A stretch of 64,000 nt of DNA from assembly GCF_000763385.1 (NCBI RefSeq), contig NZ_JQFA01000004.1, forward strand, positions 806,001 to 870,000, written 5' to 3'. Shown here one piece after another: positions 18,141-26,251 of the stretch (position 1 is the stretch's first letter; every line of letters begins with the position of its first letter). The notes under the pieces were generated by a model that searched no databases, was not told the origin of the DNA, and was given only the letters and a program-made list of their open reading frames with translations. Made by a program: the position numbers and the translations under genes. The DNA is from Leptolyngbya sp. KIOST-1. GTDB taxonomy: Bacteria > Cyanobacteriota > Cyanobacteriia > Phormidesmidales > Phormidesmidaceae.

Positions 18141-18445
18141 AGTTCTATTGGGCGCACAGGAGCTTGAACGCTGGGTTGCTCGAAGTCTAGGCGGCTGAGG
18201 GGTGACTGGCTCAGCAGGTGGTGGAGATTGGGCTCTGCCAGCAACGGCAAAAGTCGGGCAAAGGTTTGGGCCGACAGCATCACCACCGCATCTTGCCCTC
18301 GCACAGTAATGCGCTGGGGTTCAGTATCCCGCGCCATGCGTACCACCTCACTGAGGTGAGCTTTAGCGTCTTCCAATTTCCAACTGCGAAACTGCTCCAG
18401 GTTGTGCAGCTGGGAATCGCTCGATGGTAAGGGGGCCATGGCCAC
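18137..18445 (-). CDS. Phd/YefM-like antitoxin
   Basis: A protein of about 102 residues. The Phd/YefM core is visible as SWKLEDAKAHLSEVVRMARDTEPQRITVRGQDAVVMLSAQTFARL (residues 19-64). The C-terminal 35 residues would form the toxin-binding tail. It is translationally coupled to the PIN toxin. An alternative ATG two codons in (18439) is equally good. A 16-bp perfect palindrome lies directly upstream and suggests autoregulation. Confidence 0.85.
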   Translation of the reverse strand: MAMAPLPSSDSQLHNLEQFRSWKLEDAKAHLSEVVRMARDTEPQRITVRGQDAVVMLSAQTFARLLPLLAEPNLHHLLSQSPLSRLDFEQPSVQAPVRPIEL

Positions 18446-18453
18446 AGCTGATC

Positions 18454-18476
18454 CGACTAGTACTAGTCGTATTGTA
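18454..18476 (-). promoter_or_regulatory. Toxin-antitoxin promoter with perfect palindromic operator
   Basis: CGACTAGTACTAGTCG (18454-18469) is a perfect 16-bp palindrome 9 bp before the antitoxin start. On the minus strand a TACAAT -10-like box (18471-18476) directly precedes it. The layout is that expected for a Phd-type repressor site; binding is inferred. Confidence 0.6.
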
Positions 18477-18674
18477 ACCAGGCGGCGACGGTAGGCTGAA
18501 TCTTGCCTTTAAACTTACCGCCTAACTTACTCTATCTTCCCTGGTATGCCCGGGGTGGGGAAGCGATAGTTAGAACAACGAAACGTTCACCACAAGCGTT
18601 TCCCGCCCAGGTTCTCCGCTTTTTTCCTGGGTTTGGCTTTTTCTCTCCGCTTTTTCCCTGATTGGGAGGTTTGT

Positions 18675-19160
18675 ATGATTCACCACATGTCGATTCCGGC
18701 CAAGGATCCCCACCGGGTGGCGCAGGTTTTGGCCGAACTGTGCCAGGGCAGCGTGATGCCCTTCCCGCCCCTGGAGGGGGCCTACGCTGTCGCTGCCAAG
18801 GATGTCTACGGCACCCTGTTCGAGGTCTACCCCATCGGCAGCGAAATTATGCCGGGTCAGGGGCAGGATGAGGCCAGCTTTTGCCAGAATGCCCACCCCT
18901 ACCATTTCACGGCGGTCCATGCGGCGGTGTCGGTGCCGGTGAGCCAGGCAGAGATTGAGGCGATCGCCCAGCGGCAGGGGTGGCGCACCCTGGTCTGCAA
19001 CCGCGATGGCCTGTTTGACCTGGTGGAGTTTTGGGTGGAAAACCGGCTGATGCTGGAACTGCTGCCCCCCCAGATGGCCGAGGGCTATCTGCAAACCATG
19101 AGCCCCGCCAACCTGGAGCACCTGGAGGCCCAACTGGCCATGGTGCCCACCCGCAGCTAA
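18675..19160 (+). CDS. VOC-superfamily-like protein
   Basis: A 161-residue protein with a glyoxalase/VOC-like pattern: N-terminal IHHMSIPAKDPHRVAQVLAEL, a central DVYGTLFEVYPIG strand, HYHFTAVHAAVSVPVSQAEIEAIAQRQGW, and a C-terminal FWVENRLMLELLPP. His/Glu metal ligands are plausible but not certain. A strong GGAGGT (18666-18671) precedes the ATG at 18675. The cupin gene follows 42 bp downstream on the same strand, so a two-gene unit is likely. The substrate is unknown. Confidence 0.7.
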   Translation: MIHHMSIPAKDPHRVAQVLAELCQGSVMPFPPLEGAYAVAAKDVYGTLFEVYPIGSEIMPGQGQDEASFCQNAHPYHFTAVHAAVSVPVSQAEIEAIAQRQGWRTLVCNRDGLFDLVEFWVENRLMLELLPPQMAEGYLQTMSPANLEHLEAQLAMVPTRS

Positions 19161-19202
19161 GAGATATCCATTGCCCCATTTTCACCTTTGGAGATTTTAA
19201 TC

Positions 19203-19658
19203 ATGGCTAATGTTATTGCCCAAGCCCCCTCTGCCCCCAAAGTGCTGGCCCCTGGGGAGGGCGATCGCTTTCAAATGCTGACCCACGAGATGGTGGTCAA
19301 AGTCGATCGCACCGCCACCCAAGACCAGTGGGTTATGTACGAAGCCAGCGACACCCTGGGCAATGGCGCACCGCTGCACACCCACCCCTGGGAAGAGACC
19401 TTTTACATTCTCAGCGGTGAGCTAGAGGTCACCATTGGCCGCCGCGAGGTGGTAGCTGCCGCCGGAGCCTCGATCTATTTCCCGGCCAACATCGCCCACG
19501 GTTTTCGGATTAGCTCTGCGGAGGCCAGGCTGTTGATTATTTTGCCGGGCTTCTCCGAGGGCTTCTACCGGGAAGTGGGCAGCAGCGGCGTCCAGCTCCC
19601 GGCAGATATGGAGGAGTTCTTCGCCATCTGCGATCGCCACTCGGTCCGCATTCTGTAG
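19203..19658 (+). CDS. Cupin domain-containing protein
   Basis: A 151-residue single-domain cupin. Motif 1 reads GAPLHTHPWEETFYILSGELEVTIG (about 58-82), with the His-x-His...Glu metal set. Motif 2 is PANIAHGFRISS (about 98-109). It is probably a metal-dependent small-molecule enzyme or binding protein; the substrate is unknown. ATG 19203 (MANVIAQ) has GGAG 9 bp upstream and is preferred over TTG 19188. It lies just downstream of the VOC-like gene. Confidence 0.8.
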   Translation: MANVIAQAPSAPKVLAPGEGDRFQMLTHEMVVKVDRTATQDQWVMYEASDTLGNGAPLHTHPWEETFYILSGELEVTIGRREVVAAAGASIYFPANIAHGFRISSAEARLLIILPGFSEGFYREVGSSGVQLPADMEEFFAICDRHSVRIL

Positions 19659-19669
19659 ATCTCTGCTAC

Positions 19670-19736
19670 AGATCCCTGGGTTCCAAAGCCCATTGATAGC
19701 TGTCACCGAAATATCTCAGCTAGAACCCAGGGATCT
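19670..19736. repeat. Long hairpin: 14-bp perfect inverted repeat, 39-nt loop
   Basis: AGATCCCTGGGTTC (19670-19683) is repeated inverted at 19723-19736. It lies between the cupin and PH-like genes. A related hairpin of almost the same total length occurs at 44733-44797. It could be a transcription terminator or a small palindromic repeat. Confidence 0.65.
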
Positions 19737-19773
19737 AGCGTTTTGAACCTTGAATTTTGAATTGGAGTGAACC

Positions 19774-20295
19774 ATGCAAGCAACCCAACCAGAACCCTTC
19801 AAGTGGCTGTGGATTGGCCTGGGGCTGCCCGTCGGTGGACTGGCGATCGCCGCCATTGGCTTTGTAGTTTTCTTTAGCTTTGGCCCCGAAGGCGGTGTGC
19901 GCGTGACCAGCACCCTGGAGCCCTACGCCAAGGAATACCTCGAAACGACCAAACTGCTAGAGCCCGATGAGAAAGTAATCGCCTACTACGACGCCACCAT
20001 TGCCCTCAAGGGCACCGAGGCCGCCATTCTCACCGATCGCCGCGTGCTCTACCACCGGCCCAGGGGCAACACCAGCATTCCCCTGGTGCAGGTGGCCCGC
20101 ATCGAGCACGAAGAGCAACCCGTAACGGGCGATATCATCCGCATCTTTGCTGAGGGCGGCGAACTGCTGGTGATCGAAATTGCCCCCCTCAACGGCGGCC
20201 TTAACTTTCTCAGCGCCCTGGAAAACCAGGTGGCCCTGGCCAAGCGAGTCTCCCAGGGCCAGCCCACGCCGCATTTATCTCAATTGGCGGAATAG
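19774..20295 (+). CDS. Membrane-anchored PH-like domain protein
   Basis: A 173-residue protein. Residues 10-37 form one membrane span (LWIGLGLPVGGLAIAAIGFVVFF). The rest (55-155) is beta-rich, with LEPDEKVIAYYDATIALKGTEAAILTDRRVLYHRPRGNTSIPLVQVARIEHEEQPV, which reads like a bacterial PH (bPH) fold. No catalytic residues are evident. Role unknown. Family assignment is from fold-like pattern only. Confidence 0.6.
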   Translation: MQATQPEPFKWLWIGLGLPVGGLAIAAIGFVVFFSFGPEGGVRVTSTLEPYAKEYLETTKLLEPDEKVIAYYDATIALKGTEAAILTDRRVLYHRPRGNTSIPLVQVARIEHEEQPVTGDIIRIFAEGGELLVIEIAPLNGGLNFLSALENQVALAKRVSQGQPTPHLSQLAE

Positions 20296-20421
20296 AACTC
20301 TGTCAAACAATTCACCAACACATCCGATCCCATAGCCCCGATTCCCCCAAGGCCAAACCGCAGGGCAAATACCATTCGCCCTGCCAAATCGCAGGTCACT
20401 GAAGCCCAATGGAGCCCCATT

Positions 20422-21117
20422 ATGATTAGACCTCTCAAGCTGCTGACTGCGGCGATCGCCACCGCCACCCTCAGCCTCGCCGCCCCCCGTCCCGCCGAGG
20501 CCCAGTTCACCAACCCCTACACCTTCAGCACCTGGAACAACCCCATCTCCAGCAGTGCCGACACCGCCATCATGAACCGCGCCTTTCAGCGCATGATCGA
20601 AGGGAGTTCCTCCAGCTCGGCCCCAGCGGCCCCGGCCCCGCTCAGCGCCAGCACCTTTCGGCCGGTGGCGGCCCAGCTGATGCCCCAGCGGCTGGCCGCC
20701 GACCCCGCCCTCAGCCCCACCGAACGGCAGCAAATGGCCGCCGTCTACAGCGACCTGCTGACCTTCTACCACGACTGGCTGGGGCAGGAGGGCGAGCAGC
20801 GCCTGCAAAACAACGTGGCCGGAGCAATGACGTACCTGCTGTTGACCAGCCACTACATCCTCAACAACGGCGCAGAGCTGAGCCAGTCCGACCAGGAGGC
20901 AATGCTGCAAAACTTTAACGAGGCGCTGTCCAGCGATGCCCACTTTCAAACCCTCAGCGCCCAGGCCAAGCAAGAACTCTACGAGATCCTGGTGATTTCG
21001 GCGGCGCTGCCTTTGGCCCTTTTCTTCGAAGGCCACGAGGTCGGGGATCCCGCCTCCGTGGCCGAGGCCCAGGCCATGGTCGAGGCGGTGCTGACCGCCA
21101 TCCTATCGCCCTCCTGA
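20422..21117 (+). CDS. Secreted DUF6683-like protein
   Basis: A 231-residue protein with a clear signal peptide (residues 1-28; LLTAAIATATLSLAAPRPAEA, Ala-x-Ala cleavage). The mature part has a Ser/Pro/Ala-rich linker and then helices with LSPTERQQMAAVYSDLLTFYHDWL, NNVAGAMTYLLLTSHYILNNGAELSQSDQEAML and SAQAKQELYEILVISAALPLAL. These resemble the cyanobacterial DUF6683 group. Presumably periplasmic; function unknown. Confidence 0.6.
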   Translation: MIRPLKLLTAAIATATLSLAAPRPAEAQFTNPYTFSTWNNPISSSADTAIMNRAFQRMIEGSSSSSAPAAPAPLSASTFRPVAAQLMPQRLAADPALSPTERQQMAAVYSDLLTFYHDWLGQEGEQRLQNNVAGAMTYLLLTSHYILNNGAELSQSDQEAMLQNFNEALSSDAHFQTLSAQAKQELYEILVISAALPLALFFEGHEVGDPASVAEAQAMVEAVLTAILSPS

Positions 21118-21291
21118 GCAGGGGCCGCTGGTGGGATAAGCCTCTGGCCTGTCCAGTAGGGAAACGCTAGGGCAACCGTCTAGGAACTCTGCGGTGGGGC
21201 GATCGCCCCGCCAATGCCCTTGAGAATCTGCAACACCGCCTGCAATTCCTCGGGCAGGGTATACAGCGAAAACACCCGCGACAGACTGTAA

Positions 21292-22113
21292 TTACAGATT
21301 CAAGAACTTCTCCAGGGCGGCGACCATGGCGGGAGGCCAGCGGCGCACGGTGCGCACCCAGTCGAGGTCTTTGTAGCGCCCATCGAGGCCCACCACCGCC
21401 ACCCAGTTGCTCTCGGCCTCGCCGAGCTGGCCCTGGCCCCAGAGGGCGGCGGTGAGGGCAGCGCGGGCGTCGGCAAAGTTGGGGTAGCGGCGGGTGAGGC
21501 TACGGAACTGGCGGATCGCTTCCTCAGCGTGGCCCAGCTGATATTCCGCCAGGGCGGCGTTGACCCGGGCAAAGGCAAACTTGGGGTCGAGGTCGGCCGC
21601 TTTTTGGTAGTCGGCCAGGGCGGTTTCCCACTGACCCAGGCCCGCCTCGGCATTGCCCCGGTTGTTGTAGGCGGCGGCATCCTCGGGGTTGAGAGCCAGC
21701 ACCTGGCTGTAGTCGGCGATCGCCTCCTCCCACCGCCCCAGCCCTTCTAAGGCCGCGCCCCGGTTGAGGTAGGGGTCGGGCTGCTCGGGGGCCAGGGCCA
21801 CCGCCCGGTCGTAGTCCTCCAGGGCCTCCGCCAGCCTGTTCTGGCTCACCCGCACGTTGCCCCGGTTGCTCCACAGGGCGGCCTCATCGGGCAGGTACTC
21901 AATTAGCTGACTCCAGTAGGCTTCGGCCTCGGCAAACTGCCCCTTTTGAGACGCGGCAAAGGCTTTTTGGCGCAGATCAGAAATGTCTTGCACTACCTGA
22001 AGCGATAGCTCGGATGAATCGGATTGTGCCTGGGCAGGAAAGCTCCAGCCTGTAACGCAGAGCAGGCAAAAAGCAAATAAACATAACAACCGACACAAAC
22101 CCAGCCTACTCAT
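21292..22113 (-). CDS. Exported tetratricopeptide-repeat protein
   Basis: A 273-residue protein with a signal peptide (residues 1-30, cleavage after PAQA). About five TPR units follow between residues 48 and 220, such as AALWSNRGNVRVSQNRLAEALEDYDRAVALAPEQ and AAAYNNRGNAEAGLGQWETALADYQKAADLDP. A C-terminal segment (DLDWVRTVRRWPPAMVAALEKFL) is typical of lumenal/periplasmic cyanobacterial TPR proteins. The start overlaps the end of the upstream AT-rich 113-aa gene by 8 bp. It is probably a protein-protein scaffold. Confidence 0.75.
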   Translation of the reverse strand: MSRLGLCRLLCLFAFCLLCVTGWSFPAQAQSDSSELSLQVVQDISDLRQKAFAASQKGQFAEAEAYWSQLIEYLPDEAALWSNRGNVRVSQNRLAEALEDYDRAVALAPEQPDPYLNRGAALEGLGRWEEAIADYSQVLALNPEDAAAYNNRGNAEAGLGQWETALADYQKAADLDPKFAFARVNAALAEYQLGHAEEAIRQFRSLTRRYPNFADARAALTAALWGQGQLGEAESNWVAVVGLDGRYKDLDWVRTVRRWPPAMVAALEKFLNL

Positions 22114-22441
22114 AGCGCAACTTTTTTGATTTGATTACGTCAAGCACATCATCATGCTTCTGGCCTTCAATGACGTCTTTGAGGTGAATCTCACCATTGA
22201 CATATTGAATATGAATTCGCCAACCTGGAGTTTTATCAATGTCAGCCCGATAGATCGCTTGCTTGACGCCCTTTATCTTGTGAAGCCTGGTCTTTAGAAA
22301 TCTTCTCGTTCTGTGACACTCGGCATCTTCAAGCTCAGCTAAAGCGTTTAAGAAGCTAGTTTTCAAATGATCATCGGGAAAAATCCTCATTGCCTGGTAG
22401 ATCACTCCATATTCATCACAGAGAGTCAAAGTTTGTGCCAT
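22106..22441 (-). CDS. Hypothetical protein, possible antitoxin partner
   Basis: About 111 residues, soluble and basic. An N-terminal LTLCDEYGVIYQAMRIFPDDHLKTSFLNALAELEDAE helix-rich part is followed by RFLKTRLHKIKGVKQAIYRADIDKTPGWRIHIQYVNGEIHLKDVIEGQKHDDV. The second half resembles the beta-rich core of RelE/ParE or Gp49-like proteins. It begins 6 bp after the 132-aa gene stop, and the two share an AT-rich composition. It may be one member of a toxin-antitoxin-like pair; which would be the toxin is unclear. Confidence 0.5.
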   Translation of the reverse strand: MAQTLTLCDEYGVIYQAMRIFPDDHLKTSFLNALAELEDAECHRTRRFLKTRLHKIKGVKQAIYRADIDKTPGWRIHIQYVNGEIHLKDVIEGQKHDDVLDVIKSKKLRYE

Positions 22442-22447
22442 ACGCAC

Positions 22448-22846
22448 TTATGAGGCTTGGATGGTTTCTTGACCATGACGAACAATCTTCCGAGGAACGA
22501 TTTCCTGATACAAAGATTTAGCTATAGCTTGATATGTCATGGTTGCATCGGCCAAATTTACCACTCGAAAAAGCGTAAAAATAACTTGATCAAAAATGGG
22601 ATCTTCGTCCACTGCCAAAATTATTCTTAGTCCCTTTGAAACTCTTAATATGTATAGAGAAGACTCATACCCATTTAAGTCAATACCTAAAGTAAGACGA
22701 TGAAGTTTGCGAAATACGTGGGCTTTTTGCGTGGAGAAAAGGTCTGCGTGTGCGTTGATCGTTTCGGCAACTAAAGCCTTTTCGTCATGGCTCAACCTGT
22801 CTAGGTCTTTTTCAAACCCTTTGGTTGATTCAATGAGAATATCCAC
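22448..22846 (-). CDS. RelE/ParE-like hypothetical protein
   Basis: 132 residues. The order of a basic helix (KGFEKDLDRLSHDEKALVAETINAHADLF), then HVFRKLHRLTLGIDLNGYESSLYILRVSKGLRIILAVDEDPIFDQVIFTLFRVVN, then a C-terminal helix resembles a RelE/ParE-type interferase fold. It is first in the AT-rich pair with the gene at 22106. The base composition is clearly lower in GC than the flanking genes, which suggests horizontal gain. The assignment rests on pattern only. Confidence 0.5.
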   Translation of the reverse strand: MDILIESTKGFEKDLDRLSHDEKALVAETINAHADLFSTQKAHVFRKLHRLTLGIDLNGYESSLYILRVSKGLRIILAVDEDPIFDQVIFTLFRVVNLADATMTYQAIAKSLYQEIVPRKIVRHGQETIQAS

Positions 22847-22907
22847 GATGTGTACCGCCCATTAAGCTAGGTTTCTACTCTCAGTCCTTAGCATAACAAT
22901 AAATGTT

Positions 22908-23435
22908 TCAGACAAACCCCAGGTTGTTGCTGCGCCCGGCGTGGGCGAGGGCGAGCTGGTAGTACTTCTGGGCGTGCTCCAGCAGCTCCAGGGCCTGCTG
23001 GTCGGAGACATCGCGAACGACTTTGCCCGGTACGCCCATCACCAGCGATCGCGGCGGCACATCTTTCGTCACCACTGCCCCGGCCCCGACAATGCTGCCG
23101 CTGCCCACCCTCACCCCATCCAGCACGATCGCGCCAATGCCAATCAGGCAGCCCCGCTCGATGTAGGCACTGTGGATGACGGCCCGGTGGCCGACGGTGA
23201 CGTGGTCGGCCAGCACCGTCGGCTGGCCCGGATCGCCGTGGAGAATGGCCCCATCCTGCACATTGCTGTAGGGGCCTACCTCAATGCGTTCGACATCGCC
23301 GCGCAGCACTGCGCCGTACCAGATGCTACAGCCTTCGTGGAGAATGACATGGCCCATCACCGTAGCGTTGGGGGCGACAAACGCGGCCTGGGACAGGTCG
23401 GGTTGGGGCCAGAGTGAGGCAGAAGCAGCATCCAT
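22908..23435 (-). CDS. Gamma-carbonic-anhydrase-like hexapeptide protein
   Basis: A 175-residue left-handed beta-helix protein. Hexapeptide turns run through most of it (AAFVAPNATVMGHVILHEGCSIWYGAVLRGDVERIEVG). His ligand positions are seen in ILHGD and VGHRAVIHSA. GAGAVVTKDVPPRSLVMGVPGKVVR closes the helix, as in YrdA/gamma-CA proteins. It probably forms a trimer with metal at subunit interfaces. Carbonic anhydrase activity is not guaranteed. There is no carboxysome gene nearby. Confidence 0.85.
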   Translation of the reverse strand: MDAASASLWPQPDLSQAAFVAPNATVMGHVILHEGCSIWYGAVLRGDVERIEVGPYSNVQDGAILHGDPGQPTVLADHVTVGHRAVIHSAYIERGCLIGIGAIVLDGVRVGSGSIVGAGAVVTKDVPPRSLVMGVPGKVVRDVSDQQALELLEHAQKYYQLALAHAGRSNNLGFV

Positions 23436-23591
23436 AGTCAGCCAGTTTTCTCAGCAGGTTCCTAAAAAAGTTAGCGGATTCCGTCAATGGGATGCCCAGC
23501 GCCCGGGAGAGCTGAGTTACCAAAGGTATAATGCAGCTACGGATATCGTGCAAACTGCCCGCCTCTTGAGGACACGTCTGGTTTCAGCCCA

Positions 23592-24104
23592 ATGGTCAAC
23601 TCCGCTTTGCAGTACCCCATCTATGGCCCAGAAATCCAGTGCCCTCACTGTCGGCAAACGATTCCGGCCCTGACGCTGACCGATACCTACCTGTGTACGC
23701 GCCACGGTGCCTTTGAGGCCAACCCCGACTCGAAGGAGCTGGTGCACCTGCAGTCGGGGCGGCACTGGCGACAGTGGGAGGGCGAATGGTACCGTCAGCA
23801 CACCCACCCCGACGGCATTCGCTTTGAAATCCACGAGGCCCTCGATCGCCTCTATACCCAGGGCTACCGCGCCACCCGCGTGATTATTGCCCAGCGCTAC
23901 CAGGAGCTGGTCAACGCCTACCTGGAGCGCAACTCCCCCTGGCGTGGTCAGATGGAAACCTCCGCCGCCCCCAAGCTCTACGGCCTGCCGGTGGAGTTTA
24001 GCCCCCCGGCCGAGGTTGACCCCCGCTGGGCCGTGATCAACTTCAGCCTTGAAAAAGAGCCGGGTGTGCCCGTGCGCTATCCTTATTTTCGCCTGTTTGA
24101 GTAG
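23592..24104 (+). CDS. TIGR02652 family cyanobacterial protein
   Basis: A 170-residue cyanobacterium-specific protein. The N-terminal ALQYPIYGPEIQCPHCRQTIPALTL includes a CPHC zinc-ribbon half, with a third Cys in DTYLCTRHGAFEANP. The C-terminal AVINFSLEKEPGVPVRYPYFRLFE is characteristic. Function unknown. It leads into the VOC gene (8 bp gap) and the AAA gene (14 bp overlap), forming a three-gene operon. Confidence 0.85.
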   Translation: MVNSALQYPIYGPEIQCPHCRQTIPALTLTDTYLCTRHGAFEANPDSKELVHLQSGRHWRQWEGEWYRQHTHPDGIRFEIHEALDRLYTQGYRATRVIIAQRYQELVNAYLERNSPWRGQMETSAAPKLYGLPVEFSPPAEVDPRWAVINFSLEKEPGVPVRYPYFRLFE

Positions 24105-24112
24105 CCCGCCCG

Positions 24113-24550
24113 ATGCTCCACCACGCATCAATTCGCACCCAGGACATTCACCGCGCGATCGCCTTCTACGAAGCCCTGGGGTTTACCGTCCACGAGCGGT
24201 TTTCCGCTGGCATCACCCTGGCCTGCTGGATGGAGGGGCTGGGGGGCCGCATCGAGCTGATTCAGATCCCTGAGCCGCGCCCCCCTGCCGATGCCTTCGG
24301 CGATGAGCACTACACCGGCTACTATCATCTCTCCTTTGATCTGACCCAGATGGCCCCCAGCCTGCCCGAATGGCTGTCGGAGGTGCGCCAGCGGTTTGCC
24401 GAAAGTCCCGGCGCGGTTGGTAGCCCCAAGGTTTTGCTGGAACCGCAGCAGCAGATCATCGGCGATCGCGTCTACGAAGTCGCCTTTTTGGCCGATGCCG
24501 ACGGGCTGCCTTTGGAGTTTATTCGAGTGCTGGGCAATGTCCAATCCTGA
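24113..24550 (+). CDS. VOC family protein (glyoxalase-like)
   Basis: A 145-residue two-module VOC protein. The first beta-alpha-beta unit reads LHHASIRTQDIHRAIAFYEALGFTVHERF with His3. YYHLSFDL supplies a second His, and DGLPLEFIRVL ends the fold with a Glu metal ligand. It is probably a metal-dependent lyase, isomerase or dioxygenase of unknown substrate. It lies between TIGR02652 (8 bp) and the AAA gene, whose ATG lies inside its last codons. Confidence 0.85.
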   Translation: MLHHASIRTQDIHRAIAFYEALGFTVHERFSAGITLACWMEGLGGRIELIQIPEPRPPADAFGDEHYTGYYHLSFDLTQMAPSLPEWLSEVRQRFAESPGAVGSPKVLLEPQQQIIGDRVYEVAFLADADGLPLEFIRVLGNVQS

Positions 24551-26000
24551 GGGCCCCAACCCTGAAAAACTGGCTCCCTTTGCCGACAACTGGGCCTACC
24601 TGAAGACCGAGCTGGCCTGGCTCGATCGCCTGCTGATGGTGGCCGTATCGCGGCAGAAGCGCGAGCTGCAGGAGCTAGACGACTTTGCCATCTCCGATCA
24701 GGACCGGGTCACCCGCCACTGGTGGAAGGGCATCATTCACCTCACCGGGCAGCCCAACTACGACCACGCCCGCCCCCCCAAGGTGGCGCGCCCGGGCGGG
24801 AACTATGCCCAACAGCTGGAGGCCCGGATTGTGGCCAGCCAGCGCCAGGGGGTGGTACTGGCTTTGCCACAATTGCGCGATCGCCTCCAGCTCACCCTGT
24901 TCGAAAAAAATGTGCTGCTGCTGGCCCTGGCCCCCGAGGTCAACCAGCGGTTTGGGCGGCTCTACAGCTACCTGCACTACCAGCACGATGAGGCCGACTG
25001 GGACCTGCCCACGGTGGATCTGTGCCTGCGGCTGCTGTGCCGCAACGATCTGGAATGGCGGCGATCGCGCCCGCTAATTGCCCCCAACAGCCGCCTGGCC
25101 AGCCTCGGCCTGGTGGAATGGCTCAACGCCGACGACACCACGCTGCTCAGCCGTCACCTGCGTCTGACCGAAGACCTGGCCACTTACCTGCTGGCCGAAG
25201 CCCCCGACCCCGCCAGCCTCGACACCTGGGCCATCGCCCCGGCGGCTGAGGCCGGAGAGGCCTCTGAAGTTCCGGCGGAGAGCTGGGATAGCCTGGTGCT
25301 GCCCGACCCCCAACTGGCTCAGCTCCACACCGTGGCCGCCGCCGCCCGCGCCACCGATGGCACCATGGTGCTGCTGACCGGCCCCAGCGGCACCGGCAAA
25401 ACCCTGGCGGCCAAAGTGCTGGCGGCGGAGCTGGGGCTGCTGCTGGTCATGGTCGATCTGGCTACCATTGCCCCCGACGAGGCCGGCACCATTCCCGAAC
25501 TCGACGACCTGGCCGAGCTGCCCCCCTGCGTACTTCTGCTCAAAAATGCGCCCCACTGGTTTGGCCGCAACCCCGCCGCCGAAGCTGCTCTGGTGCAGTC
25601 GTGGGTGATTCAGCGCCGTCGCCAGCCGGGGTTGACCCTGCTGACGACGCCCTACCTGCAAAGCATCAAACCGTCCTGGCGACAGGCCATGAGCGGTCTG
25701 GTCGAGTTTCCCCTGCCCGATGCCGCCGCCCGGGAGCAGCTGTGGCGGCGAACGCTGCCCCAGGGCACCAAAAAAGCCCGCAGCCTGCGCTGGTCCCACC
25801 TGGCCCAGCAGCTGCCCCTGAGCGGTGGCGAAATCGCTACCCTGGCCCAGACTGCCGTGGCCCTGGCCCAGCAGGAGGATCCCCCAGTGCTGACCCTTGA
25901 CTGCCTGCACCAGGCCCTGGCCCTGCACCACCCCGGCCTGACGCTCTCGCCGGCCAAAGCCAGCCGCGCCAGGCGATCGCCGTCGCCTAAATCGAGCTAA
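24537..26000 (+). CDS. AAA-family ATPase with altered Walker B
   Basis: 487 residues. An N-terminal helical domain (1-250) contains NWAYLKTELAWLDRLL and the LFEKNVLLLALAPEVNQRFGRLYSYL block seen in cyanobacterial AAA proteins. The ATPase core has Walker A GPSGTGKT (about 282-289), but the Walker B strand reads CVLLLKNAP (331-339), with Lys-Asn where Asp-Glu is expected. The sensor and lid (REQLWRRTLP; LPLSGGEIATLAQTAVALA) are normal. It may bind but not efficiently hydrolyse ATP. ATG 24537 overlaps the VOC gene by 14 bp. The stop overlaps the convergent nrtS-like gene by 4 bp. Confidence 0.75.
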   Translation: MSNPEGPNPEKLAPFADNWAYLKTELAWLDRLLMVAVSRQKRELQELDDFAISDQDRVTRHWWKGIIHLTGQPNYDHARPPKVARPGGNYAQQLEARIVASQRQGVVLALPQLRDRLQLTLFEKNVLLLALAPEVNQRFGRLYSYLHYQHDEADWDLPTVDLCLRLLCRNDLEWRRSRPLIAPNSRLASLGLVEWLNADDTTLLSRHLRLTEDLATYLLAEAPDPASLDTWAIAPAAEAGEASEVPAESWDSLVLPDPQLAQLHTVAAAARATDGTMVLLTGPSGTGKTLAAKVLAAELGLLLVMVDLATIAPDEAGTIPELDDLAELPPCVLLLKNAPHWFGRNPAAEAALVQSWVIQRRRQPGLTLLTTPYLQSIKPSWRQAMSGLVEFPLPDAAAREQLWRRTLPQGTKKARSLRWSHLAQQLPLSGGEIATLAQTAVALAQQEDPPVLTLDCLHQALALHHPGLTLSPAKASRARRSPSPKSS

Positions 26001-26221
26001 TCCGATCGCCCCATGTACTGCCCGTGAATGCTGACGGCGTAGGGCACCAAAAAGGTGAGGCCCGCTGAAATCCAGCGGGCCTGAGTCATGGCCCCGGTTC
26101 GCAGGGCGGGGCCGTGGTTGATCACAAACAGCACCGTACCCACGAACAGAGCAACGCGCACCGCCCTGCGCGCCAGGTGGGGCGTGACTAGCGCCACCAG
26201 ATAACCTTCAACTGCTTTCAT
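25997..26221 (-). CDS. nrtS: NrtS-like nitrate/nitrite transporter subunit
   Basis: A small two-span membrane protein of about 74 residues (26239 gives six more). Helix 1 is VALFVGTVLFVINHG and helix 2 is WISAGLTFLVPYAVSIHGQY. The INHGPALRTGAMTQARW connection and the terminal VSIHGQY are hallmarks of the NrtS family, a bipartite nitrate/nitrite transporter described in marine Synechococcus. Only one gene is present here, whereas the described system uses two, so it may be a homo-oligomer. It lies downstream of the flavoprotein on the minus strand. Confidence 0.75.
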   Translation of the reverse strand: MKAVEGYLVALVTPHLARRAVRVALFVGTVLFVINHGPALRTGAMTQARWISAGLTFLVPYAVSIHGQYMGRSD

Positions 26222-26251
26222 CATCGATGGCAGCCCCAAGCACCCAGTCCC

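Noticed and set aside
21180-21290. Minus-strand stretch reading LYTLPEELQAVLQILKGIGG
   Set aside because: Protein-like, but without a start and separated from the TPR gene by its stop. Could be a chance frame or a fragment; not supportable as a feature.
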